Shown here: positions 45,764 to 56,197 of the stretch, piece by piece | How positions within the stretch are numbered: the first letter of the stretch is position 1 | Layout of the letters: every line of letters begins with the position of its first letter | Assembly (NCBI GenBank): GCA_964016985.1 | Contig: OZ024831.1 | Span: 78,718,263 to 78,782,262 of the forward strand | Direction: 5' to 3' | Length of the DNA stretch: 64,000 nt | Origin: Anodontia alba | Taxonomy: Eukaryota > Mollusca > Bivalvia > Lucinida > Lucinidae | Notes under the pieces: model-generated | What the model saw: only the letters and a program-made list of their open reading frames with translations | Database searches by the model: none | What the model was told of the DNA's origin: nothing | Made by a program: the position numbers and the translations under genes

Positions 45764-48428
45764 TAGCTCACCTGAGCATAAGCTCAGGGTGAGCTATTGT
45801 CATCACCCTATGTCCGTCGTCCGTCGTCGTCTGTCATCAACAATTAGTTTGTTAACACTCAAGAGGTCACAGTTTTGACCCAATCTTGATGAAACTTGGT
45901 CAGAATGTTTGCCTCTATGAAATCTAGGTCAAGTTCGATACTGGGTTACTTGGGGTCAAAAACAAGGTCACCAGGTCAAATCAAAGGAAAAACTTGTTAA
46001 CACTCTACAGGTCATAATTTTGACCCAATCTTGATGAAACTTGCTCAAAATGTTTACCTCTATTAAATCTAGGTCAAGTTCGAAACTGGCTCACTTGGGG
46101 TCAAAAACTAGGTCACCAGGCCAGATCAGCAGAAAACCTTGTTAACACTCTAGCGGTCACATTTTTGAAGCAATCATCATGAATCTTGCTCAATATATTT
46201 GTCTTGATGATTTCTAGGTCAAGTTTGAAACTGGGTCACCTGGGGTCAAAAACTAGGTCACCTGGCCAGATCAGCAGAAAACCTTTTTAACACTCTAGCA
46301 GTCACATTTTTGAAGCAATCATCATGAATCTTGCTCAATATCTTTGTCCTGATGATTTCTAGGTCAAGTTCGAAACTGGGTCACTTGGGGTCAAAAACTA
46401 GGTCACCGGGCCAGACCAGCAGAAAACCTTGTTAACACTCTAGCGGTCACATTTTTGAAGCAATCATCATGAATCTTGCTCATTATGTTTGTCTTGATGA
46501 ATTCTAGGTCAAGTTCGAAACTGGGTCACCTGGGGTCAAAAACTAGTTCACCTGGCCAGATCAGCAGAAAACCTTGTTAACACTCTAGCAGTCACATTTT
46601 TGAAGCAATCATCATGAATCTTGCTCAATATGTTTGTCTTGATGATTTCTAGGTCAAGTTTGAAACTGGGTCACTTGGGTCAAAAACTAGGTCACTGGGC
46701 CAGATCAGCAGAAAACCTTGTTAACACTCTAGCGGTCACATTTTTGAAGCAATCATCATGAATCTTGCTCAATATATTTGTCTTGATGATTTCTAGGTCA
46801 AATCTGAAACTGGGTCACCTGGGGTCAAAAACTAGGTCACCTGACCAGATCAGCAGAAAACCTTGTTAACACTCTAGCAGTCACATTTTTGAAGCAATCA
46901 TCATGAATCTTGCTCAATATGTTTGTCTTGATGATTTCTAGGTCAAGTTCGAAACTGGGTCACTTGGGGTCAAAAACTAGGTCACCGGGCCAGACCAGCA
47001 GAAAACCTTGTTAACACTCTAGCGGTCACATTTTTGAAGCAATCATCATGAATCTTGCTCATTATGTTTGTCTTGATGAATTCTAGGTCAAGTTCGAAAC
47101 TGGGTCACCTGGGGTCAAAAACTAGGTCACCTGGCCAGATCAGCAGAAAACCTTGTTAACACTCTAGCAGTCACATTTTTGAAGCAATCATCATGAATCT
47201 TGCTCAATATATTTGTCTTGATGATTTCTAGGTCAAATCTGAAACTGGGTCACCTGGGGTCAAAAACTAGGTCACCTAACCAGATCAGCAGAAAACCTTG
47301 TTAACACTCTAGCAGTCACATTTTTGAAGCAATCATCATGAATCTTGCTCAATATGTTTGTCTTGATGATTTCTAGGTCAAGTTCGAAACTGGGTCACTT
47401 GGGGTCAAAAACTAGGTCACTGGGCCAGATCAGTAGAAAACCTTGTTAACACTCTAGCGGTCACATTTTTTAAGCAATCATCATGAATCTTGCTCAATAT
47501 GTTTGTCTTGATGATTTCTAGGTCAAGTTTGAAACTGGGTCACTTGGGGTCAAAAACTAGGTCACCTGGCCAGATCAGCAGAAAACCTTTTTAACACTCT
47601 AGCAGTCACATTTTTGAAGCAATCATCATGAATCTTGCTCAAAATGTTTGTCTTGATGATTTATAGGTCGAGGTCGAAACTGGGTCACTTGGAGTCAAAA
47701 ACTAGGTCACCGGGCCAAATCAGCAGAAAACCTTGTTAACACTCTAGCGGTCACATTTTTGAAGCAATAATCATGAATCTTGCTCAAAATGTTTGTCTTG
47801 ATGATTTCTAGGTCAGGTTCGAAACTGGGTCACGTGGTATCAAAAACTAGGTCACCAGGCCAAACCTGCAGAAAACCTTGTTAACACTCTAGCGGTCACA
47901 TTTTTGAAGCAATTATCATGAATCTTGCTCAAAATGTTTGTCTTGATGAGTTCTAGGATATGTTTGAAACTGGGTCACTTGGGGTCAAAAACTAGGTCAC
48001 CGGGCCAAATCAGCAGAAAACCTTGTTAACACTCTAGCGGTCACATTTTTGAAACAATCATCATGAATCTGGCTCAAAATGTTTGTCTTGATGATTTCTA
48101 GGTCAAGTTCGAAACTGGAACACCTGGGGTCAAAAACTAGGTCACCTGGCCAAATAAGCGTAAAATCTTGTTATCACTCTAGCGGTCACATTTTTCAAGC
48201 AATCATCATGAATCTTGCACAAAATGTTTGTCTTGATGAGTTCTAGGTCAAGTTCGAAACTGGATCGCTTGGTATCAAAAACTAGGTCACCGGGCCAAAT
48301 CAGCAGAAAACTTTGTTATAATCATTTTGAACTTTGATCAGAATGTTTGCCTTGATCAGTTCTAGATCAGGCTCTCAAAGTGCTATGTTGCTCAGGTGAG
48401 CGTTACAGGGCCATCATGGCCCTCTTTA
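45764..48428 (+). mobile_element. Hairpin-ended tandem element E6, ~145-bp core
   Basis: The 5' hairpin is TAGCTCACCTGAGC / GCTCAGGGTGAGCTA, then (GTCCGTCGTC). About 17 units of ~145 bp contain TTAACACTCTAGCGGTCACA, GAAGCAATCATCATGAATCT and GAAACTGGGTCACTTGGGGT. The 3' end is GCTCAGGTGAGC, the hairpin AGGGCCATCATGGCCCT, then CTTTAT. No ORF of note. Nested in H. Confidence 0.85.
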
Positions 48429-48739
48429 TTGGAAATTATTGTTGCCTGTGAATTTCAATTTTGTATTTGCAACAGCTAAATGAGTAAATAAAGCTACATG
48501 AGTAGCAAAGGTCAAGGTCACTCCTTGACCTTTGATCTTAGCACAGAATTTAACATAATTAGCAAACAAACTCATGATACAGACATGGGTTCATAATCCT
48601 AAGGAGGGACATAAAGCCCCTTAACATGAGCCTGGCTTCCAATAAGCACATTAATGGTCCATGGGACAGTCTTCTATAATGATCTTCAAATTCATTTCAA
48701 AACACTCAAATGAGCAGTTTAGTACTATTGGTCCGCGTG
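48429..48739 (+). repeat. Repeat H, right part, and short spacer
   Basis: Resumes with GGAAATTATTGTTGCCTGTG and GCAAAGGTCAAGGTCACTCC, matching the H unit at 44328. From ~48560 it is unique with no recognised feature. Confidence 0.55.
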
Positions 48740-50568
48740 TTAGCTCACCTGAGCACAAAGTGCTCATGGTGAGCTATTGTGGTCAGTCAATGTCCGTCGT
48801 CCGTCGTGCGGCGTCAACAATTGCTTTAAAAGCCTACTCCTCCTACACCCCTGGGCCAATTGACTTGATACTTGGTAGGAAGCATCGGGGTGACTTGTAG
48901 ATCAAAAAAAACAAAAATCGTTTGGATCGGAAATCCAAGATGGCCGCCATGGCCGCCATTTTGAAAATCTATTTTTCGCTTCTTCTCCTGAACCGAAAGG
49001 CCAATTGACTCCAAACTTGCTAGGAACCATCAGGGTGACTTGTAGATCAAAAATAGCTAAAATCTTGCCGATCGGAAATCCAAGATGGCCGCCATCTTGA
49101 AAATCTATTTTTCGCTTCTTCTCCTGAACCGAAAAGCCATTTGACTCCAAACTTGCTAAGAAACATCAGGGTGACTTGTAGATCAAAAATAGCTAAAATC
49201 GTGCCGATCGGAAATCCAAGATGGCCGCCATGGCCGCCATCTTGAAAATCTATTTTTCGCTTCTTCTCCTGAACCGAAAGGCCAATTGACTCTAAACTTG
49301 CTAGGAAGCATCAGGGTGACTTGTAGATCAAAAGTAGCTAAAATCGTGCCGATCGGAAATCCAAGATGGCCGCCATGGCCATCTTGAAAATCTATTTTTT
49401 GCTCCTTCTCCTGAACCGAAAGGCCAATTGACTCCAAACTTGCTAGGAAGCATCAGGATGACTTGTAGATCAAAAATAGCTAAAATCGTGCCGATGGGAA
49501 ATCCAAGATGGCCACCATGGCTGCCATCTTGAAAATCTATTTTTCGCTTCTACTCCTAAACTTAAAAGCCTATTTGACTCCAAACTTGGTAGGAGGCATT
49601 TGGGTGACTTAGAGATCAAAAATAGCTAAAATCGTGCCTATCGGAAATCCAAGATGGCCGCCATGGCGGCCATCTTGAAAATCTATTTTTCTCTTCTTCT
49701 TCTGAACCGAAAGGCCAGTTGACTATAAACTTGGTAGGAAGCATCGGGGTGACTTGTAGATCAAAAATAGCTAAAATCATGCCGATCGTAAAACCAGGAT
49801 GGGTGCCATGGCAGCCATCTTGAAAATCTATTTTTCGCTTCTTCTCCTGAACCGAAAGGCCAGTTGACTCGAAACTTGGTAGGAAGCATTTGGGTGACTT
49901 GTAGATCAAAAATAGCTAAAATCATGCCGATCGGAAATCCAAGATGGCCGCCATGGCTGCTATCTTGAAAATCTATTTTTCGCTTCTTCTCCTAAACCCA
50001 AAAGTCACTTGACTCAAAACTTAGTAGGAAGCATCAGGGTGACTTGGTAGATCAAATATAGCTAAAATCGTTCTGATCAGAAATCCCAGATGGCCACCAT
50101 GGCCGCCATCTTGAAAATCTATATTTAGCTTCTTCTGCACCGAAAGGCCAATTGACTCCAAACTTCGTAGGAGACATTGGGGTGACTTGTAGATCAAAAA
50201 TAGCTAAAATTGTGCCAATCGGATATCCAAGATGGCCGCATCTTGCAAATCTATTTTTCACCTCTTCTCCTGAACTGAAAGGCCAGTTGACTCGAAACTT
50301 GGTAGGAAGCATTGGGGTGACTTGTAGATCAAAAATAGCTAAAATTGTGCCGATCGTAAATCCAAGCTGGCTGCCAGTTAGAGTTTGTTCAAATGATCAC
50401 GCTCAATTGACTGGCATGCAATATATCTTCTTCAAAATAAAGAACTGCTTAAATGATGATCTTTTCATTAGTTGCGATGACAGGATTGGAAAAATGTTGC
50501 ATAACATCTGCATATCTGCAGTGGCTATGTCACTCAGGTGAGCGACCCGTGGCCCGTGGGCCTCTTGT
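48740..50568 (+). mobile_element. Hairpin-ended tandem element E7, ~144-bp core
   Basis: Same family as E5. 5' TAGCTCACCTGAGCAC with pairing arm, about 11 core units, the unique tail with GATGACAGGATTGGAAAAAT, and 3' TCACTCAGGTGAGCGACC, GGCCCGTGGGCC, TCTTGT. It is the cleanest complete copy of this family in the window, uninterrupted from end to end. Confidence 0.9.
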
Positions 50569-50897
50569 TTATCTGTCTGGTAGACTGAGCTGGAGTGGTG
50601 TAGTTCCAACAAAATCATGTGAGTCCAGCATTAGGAGTCAGGTCAGCCTGCTCATCCAGGCAGACTGATTTGAGTCTTTGTGGGAAGTGGGGTGCTCTGG
50701 CTTAGTGGTTTAAAGTTGTAAGTCAGTAGAATTAGTTTGTCAGTTGGTGTAAAAACATGACGGCAGGAAAATTGATGACGTTGTGACGTCACGTCATGTT
50801 GTTTGGTAACTATCAATAAGATTGATCAGTAGAAAGTAAAAGCATTTTAAGAAATCTAGTCTTTGCCGTACTTTTAATATGTATTTAAGTACTTTAT
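50569..50897. other. Unique intron sequence
   Basis: About 330 bp between two tandem elements. It contains a short GACGTTGTGACGTCACGTCA (50776-50795), a CRE-like palindrome, but no gene. Confidence 0.5.
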
Positions 50898-51442
50898 TAG
50901 CTCACCTGAGCACGAAATGCTCATGGTGAGCTATTGTGGTCAGTCAATATCCGTCGTCCATCATGCGTCGTCCCTTGTCTGCCGTGCATCGTCAGCAACT
51001 GCTTTAAAAGCCTACTCCTCCTACACCCCTGGGCCAGTTGACTAGAAACTTGGTAGGAAGCATCAGGGTGACTTGTAGATCAAAAGTAGCTAAAATCATT
51101 AAAATCGGAATTCCAAGATGGCCACCATCTTGAAAATCTATTTTTCGCTTCTTCTCCTGAATAGAAAGGCCAATTGACTAGAAACTTGATAGGAAGCATC
51201 AGGGTGACTTGTAGATAAAAATAGCTGAAATCGTTCCAATCGGAAATCCAAGATGGTCACCATGGTGGCCATCTTGAAAGTCTATTTTTCGCTTCTCCTA
51301 AACCGAAAGGCCAGTTGACTAGAAACTTGGTAGGAAGCATTGGGGTGATTTGTAGATCTGTTTTTCGCTTCTTCTCCTGAACCAAAAGGCCAATTGACTT
51401 GAAACTCGGTACGAGGGCGAGTCAATAAAAAACCAGCCTAAC

Positions 51443-52784
51443 TTATTTCTGGGTGAGATCAATCTCTTCTTTTTCGATGTACTTGCCCTCTAGAATGATG
51501 CACTTGGACCAACGGTGTTCCAGTGCCATCAGCCCAGAACTGAAGAAGCCAGGGTCCTTGTCTCTGACACACTCCTCAACTGCCGCCATGACTTCTTCGT
51601 TGGACCAGACATAAGGTCCACGGATATCCTTTTTCAAGTTTGGGAATAGGAAATAGTCACTATGAGCTAAGTCCGGAGAATAGGCGGGGTGCGGTATTAG
51701 CTCGTACCCATTCTGCTCAACAGCATCCATTGCAATTTTGCATTTGCGGACTCGCATTGTCCTGTTGGAGCAGAATCCCTTTGGAGAGTTTACCTCAGCT
51801 TTTTTCACGGATCACAATTCTCAGTTAGTCGAGCAAATTTGCATAATACGCACCTTTTATTGTACTTTTCTTTGCTAGAAAGTCCAACATGATAACGCCT
51901 TGTGCATCCCAAAATACAGTTGCCATCACCTTGCCAGCAGAGGGTTGCGTTTTGAACTTTTTGGCCTCGGAGACCCCGGCCCTACACTCTGGCGACTTTT
52001 AGCTTTATTCTCTGGCTCATAATAATGGACCCAGGTCTCATCTACAGTCACCAGACGTGAAAGGAAATCATCTTCCTTTGACCTAAACCGCTTCAACAAT
52101 GCACTGTATACTGATGCTCTGGTCGCCATTTGCTCATTGCTAAGGGATTTTGGGACCCAACGGGCTGTTAGCTTGTGCATACCCAAGCGATCATGTAAAG
52201 TTGTTGAAACGCTACCATGTGAAATGTGTAATGCATTAGCTATTTCATCCACCTTAATTCGCCTTTCAGAGTACACCAGATCCCGTACTTTGTTACACAT
52301 TTCTTCATCGGTGGCATCTGATGGGCTTCAACAATGCGCTGTATACTGATGCTCTGGTCGCCATTTGCTCATTGCTAAGGGATTTTGGGACCCAACGGGC
52401 TGTTAGCTTGTGCATACCCAAGCGATCATGTAAAGTTGTTGAAACGCTACCATGTGAAATGTGTAATGCATTAGCTATTTCATCCACCTTAATTCGCCTT
52501 TCAGAGTACACCAGATCCCGTACTTTGTTACACATTTCTTCATCGGTGGCATCTGATGGGCGTCCAGACCTGGTTTCATCTTCTAAAGACGTTCTACTGT
52601 GTTTGAATTCCCCAACCCAGAATTTAATTTGTGCATACGATGGTGCAGAAGACCCATAAACATTGGTCAACTCGTAATGTATTTCCTGACCTGTTTTCCC
52701 TTTCAAATACAAGTACCGAATCACAGCACGGTACTCAACTTTTGACGAAAAGCTTACTTTTGCATCGCTAGCCATGTTATACAT
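51443..52784 (-). pseudogene. Mariner (DD34D) transposase, copy 2, inactivated
   Basis: Begins MASDAKVSFSSKVEYRAVIR and is open through both HTH regions to WVPKSLSNEQ. The 235-bp duplication (not a multiple of three) then shifts the frame. The second copy of the HTH region continues to VTVDETW (first Asp, ~52030), after which a one-base loss near PRPK (~51958) shifts it again. The C-terminal part has YSPDLAHSDY (third Asp, with Pro-to-His beside it) and ends KEEIDLTQK at 51443. Unlike copy 1, its KRFRSKEDDF and DPGFFSSGL stretches are intact. Confidence 0.92.
52092..52561 (-). repeat. 235-bp tandem duplication inside mariner copy 2
   Basis: 52092-52326 and 52327-52561 differ at a single base near the start (GCACTG versus GCGCTG). 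It covers the second HTH region. Absent from copy 1. Confidence 0.95.
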
Positions 52785-53452
52785 TATCTTATGAGTGAAT
52801 GACACGATAAGGGTGCAATTTTGCTCTCAGGCCTAAAACATGTATTGAAACAAGGCATGAAAATCGTGGGTGTCTCGGTCAATTGGAAATGGGATAGGCT
52901 GGTTACTTATTGACTTGCCCTCGTAGGAAGCATCGGGGTGAATTGTAGAGCAAAAATAGCTAAAATTGTTCTGATCGGAAATCCAAGATGGCGCCATGTC
53001 CGCTATCTTGAAAATCTCATTTTTGCTTCTTCTCCTGAACCAAAAAGCCAATTGACTTGAAACTTGATAGGAAGTATCGGGATGACTTGTAGATCAAAAG
53101 TAGGTAAAATCGTTCTGATCAGAAATCCAATATGGTGGCCAGCTTGAAAAGCTAATTTTCGCTTATTCTCCAGAACCAAAAGACCATTTGACTTGAAACT
53201 TGGTAGAAAGCATCAGGGTAACTTGCAGATCTAAAATAGCTAAATTTGTTTCGATGGGAAATCCAAGATGGCAGCCATGGTGACCACCTTGAAAATCTAT
53301 TTGTCGCTTCTTCTCTTATAACAGAAAGGCCAATTGACTCGAAACTTGGTAGGAAGCATTGGGGTGACTTGCAGATCTAAAACAGCTAAAATTGTTTCGA
53401 TGGGAAATCCAAGATGGCCATCATGGTAGCCATCTTGAAAATCATTTTTTTT

Positions 53453-54755
53453 GTCCCCTGCCTTTTCGAAGAAAAGCGGAGGGACACTGTTTTTGGCTTT
53501 CCGTGGTGCGTGGCACGTGGCACGTGGTGCGTGGTTCCGAATTTTTAGTAGGTACCTTGTCCCCTTAACTCCTCCCACAGTTTTTGTCCGATCCTTTTGA
53601 AACTTTACAGGTGCTTTAAGGATGGTCTGAAGATATGCATGTGGTTTTTTCAGAATCCTGAAATTATTTTTTATCACTTTTTTCACATTTTGAACTTAGA
53701 CACTTTTTGAGTTCTAATATTACAGAAGTCTATAGGGAGTAGGTACCTTGTCCCCTTAACTCCTCCCATAGTTTTTGGCCAATCCTTTTGAAACTTTACA
53801 TGGGCTTTTAGGATGGCTTGAAGATATGCATGTGGATTTTCAGAATCCTGAAATAATTTTTTATCACTTTCTCCGCATTTTTAACTTAGACATTTTTTGA
53901 GTTCTAATATTACAGAAGTGTATAGGGAGCAGGTACCTTGTCCCCTTAATTCCTCCCACAGTTTTTGGCCGATCCTTTTGAAACTTTACATGGGCTTTTA
54001 GGATGGCCTGAAGATATGCATATGGTTTTTTCGGAATCCTGAAATAATTTTTTATTACTTTTTCCGCATTTTTAACTTAGACATTTTTTGAGTTCTAATA
54101 CTACAGAAGCATATAGGGTGTAGGTACCTTGTCCCCGTAACTCCTACCACAGTTTTAAGCCAATCCTTTTGAAACTTTACAGGTGCTTTTAGGATGGTCT
54201 GAAGATATGCATGTGGTTTTTTCAGAATCCTGAAATTATTTTTTATTACTTTTTACACATTTTGAACTTAGACATTTTTTCAGTTCTAATATTACAGGAG
54301 TCTATAGGGAGCAGGTACCTTGTCCCCTTAACTCCCCCACAGTTTTTGGCCGATCCTTTTGAAACTTTTCATGGGCTTTTAGGATGGCCTTAAGATATGC
54401 ATGTGGTTTTTTCAGAATCCTGAAATAATTTTTTTTCCCTTTTTCCACATTTTTAACTTAGACATTTTTTGAGTTCTAATACTACAGAAGCGTATAGGGA
54501 GTAGGTATCTTGTCCCCTTAACTCCTACCACAGTTTTAAGCCGATCTTTTTGAAACTTTACACGTGCTTTAAGGATGGTCTGAAGATATGCATGTGGTTT
54601 TTTCAGAATCCTGAAATTATTTTTTATCACTGGTTTCCTGCTTCAATACTTAGGTCGGTGATACAGGACCAATGGTCCTCTGGTTAACTTACCCATTTTT
54701 AACACCTCAAATAAAAATAAGGCGGGGGACATAAATTCCCCATGGAATTTGCTTG
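53453..54755 (+). mobile_element. GTCCCC-type hairpin tandem element E9
   Basis: The 5' hairpin is GTCCCCTGCC ... GCGGAGGGAC, followed by a (CGTGGCACGTGG)-like stretch. Six units of ~190 bp start AGGTACCTTGTCCCCTTAAC (about 53551, 53740, 53931, 54123, 54315, 54505). The 3' end is GGCGGGGGACATAAATTCCC, then CATGGAATTTGCTTGT. Inserted in a T-run of an E8 unit; that unit resumes TTGCTTCTTCACCTGAAC. Confidence 0.8.
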
Positions 54756-55508
54756 TTTGCTTCTTCACCTGAACAGACAGGCCAGTAGACTCGAAACTTG
54801 TTAGGAAGCATTGGGGTGACTTGTAGCTCTAAAATAGCTTTAAATTGTTTGGATCGGAAATCCAAGATGGTGGCCATCTTGAAAATCTATTTTTCGCTTC
54901 TTCTCCTGAACTGAAGGGCCCATTGACTCGAAACTTGGTAGGAAGCATCGGGGTGGCTTGTACATCAAAAATAGCTCAATCATTCCGATAGGAAATCCCA
55001 AATGGCTGCCATGGCAGCTATCTTGAAAGTCTATTTTGAACTTTTTCTCCTGAACCAAAAAGGCAACTGACTCAAAGTTCATTGGAAGTATCGAGGTGAC
55101 TTGTAGATTAACAAAGCTAAAATCATTCTGATTGGAAATCCAAGATGGCCGCCATCTTGTTTATGTTTATTATATTTCCCTGCCACTGTGCTGTTTACAT
55201 GTACAAAATCACGATTCTTCAGAAATCACTTAGCCAAGTTCCACCAAATTTCCACCAAATTTCAAATTGATCCTACTGTTGAAATGTGATTGAGAGTTTG
55301 TTCAAATGATCATGCTCCATTGACTGTCATGCCCATATATTCTTCAAAATTAAGAACTGCTTAAATGATGATCTTTTCATTAGTTGCGATGACAGGATTG
55401 GAAAAATGTTGCATAACATCTGCATATCTGCAGTGGCTATGTCACACAGGTGAGCGACACGTGGCCCATGGGCCTCTTGTTTCAAATGTAGATATCAGAT
55501 TGAATTGG

Positions 55509-55548
55509 TCTTCTTGAGAAAGGCCACTTGATGGCCAAAACGTCATGT
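55509..55548 (+). ncRNA. Degenerate hammerhead-ribozyme-like motif (tentative)
   Basis: CTTCTTGAGAAAGGCC, loop ACTTGAT, GGCC, then AAAACGTC. The GGCC/GGCC stem followed by AAACGTC resembles the stem II and GAAAC core of retroelement-linked hammerhead ribozymes (CTGATGA-stem-GAAAC). The CTGATGA box is altered to CTTGAGA, so it should not cleave. It may mark an old Penelope-type or similar remnant. Confidence 0.25.
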
Positions 55549-55688
55549 TCATTGGCAAATTAAGTGATTTTTAAAAACTCTATTTGGATCCCTTATTCAT
55601 TCACCAGTGTCATGAAGATAATATGTTGGAAAGGTATCATTCAAGCCTGGAATGGGAAAAAAAAACTTCTTTATATTTTTGTTTACAG

Positions 55689-55854
55689 CTACAAAAAGTG
55701 GGTTTCCATGACAACATATCTGAGTAGTGAGCTTTTACATGAGTTGCAGCCATTATGTGGTACAATAGCATCAAGGACACGCTTTGAGACAAAGAGTAGC
55801 AACACTAAGTCAAGGAGAGAAGAAGCTGAGGCACATAAACACACATGCAGTAAG
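55689..55854 (+). CDS. AAR2: AAR2 splicing factor, internal exon (third seen here)
   Basis: A 166-nt exon with acceptor TTTTTGTTTACAG|C. The C completes the Asn codon begun in the previous exon. It encodes YKKWVSMTTYLSSELLHELQ and then PLCGTIASRTRFE, aligning with the KKWxSLT...LQP...I stretch after GPYPY in animal AAR2. A polar, basic tail follows (TKSRREEAEAHKHTCSK), where the family is variable. The donor is AAG|GTAAAA at 55855; CA|GTAAGG five bases earlier is a stronger-looking alternative and would change the phase. The preceding intron is 18,298 bp. The C-terminal helical domain is not in the window. Confidence 0.92.
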
Positions 55855-55890
55855 GTAAAAAGGACTCCAGAAGTATTAGAACAGTATAAT

Positions 55891-56197
55891 TGTTTGTTTG
55901 TGTTGAGGTTTTACGGCCCAGTCATCCCAGTGGGGTCATGTCGAGCACGGTCAGTTTACCTAACCACACGTTTACTGGACAGGCTTAGTCCTCTAAGTGG
56001 TTAACCAGTATTGTGCACATTCTTTCGCCAGAAACTGACAACTGCCCTTCTTTAATCAGCGGAAGGGAGAGAATGACCGTAGAAAATATTTCATGATCAA
56101 TCTCCACGAAAGAATGTTGCCGACCTCGGCGGGGGTTGAACCTGCGACCTCCTGGTCTCCAGTCGGACGGCGCATCCAACTGAGCCACCGAGGCCGG
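55891..56197 (-). mobile_element. tRNA-derived SINE, full length, minus
   Basis: Complete copy on the minus strand, head at the right (TGGCTCAGTTGGATGCGCC, B-box GGTTCAACCCC). Flanks AGAACAGTATAAT and AGAACAGGATAAAAT are an imperfect target duplication. Lies 37 bp after AAR2 exon sequence, inside the next intron. Confidence 0.9.

Larger units (their letters stand above)
51412..52923 (-). mobile_element. Mariner DNA transposon, copy 2 (with internal duplication)
   Basis: Same ends as copy 1 (CGAGGGCGAGTCAATAA), flanked by TA at 51410-51411 and 52924-52925. Removing it restores the E8 unit ACTCGGTAGGAAGCATCGG. It is 1512 bp; a 235-bp tandem duplication (52092-52326 and 52327-52561, one difference) explains the extra length. 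Confidence 0.95.
50898..55480 (+). mobile_element. Hairpin-ended tandem element E8 (hosts a mariner and E9)
   Basis: E5/E7 family. The 5' hairpin is at 50898; core units run 50990-51409, 52926-53450 and 54757-55160. The unique tail with GATGACAGGATTGGAAAAAT follows, and the 3' end is GGCCCATGGGCC, TCTTGT. The two insertions account for about 2.8 kb of its 4.6 kb. Confidence 0.85.

Noticed and set aside
45840..48330. CRISPR-like array (regular ~145-bp repeats)
   Set aside because: No short repeat/unique spacer pattern; whole units are related to each other. It is a eukaryotic tandem core.
50776..50795. CRE-like palindrome (TGACGTCA) as a regulatory site
   Set aside because: A single short palindrome deep in an intron; not enough to support a regulatory call.
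53297..53686. 129-residue minus-strand frame
   Set aside because: Crosses the junction of E8 and E9, so it is a chance read through two repeat units.
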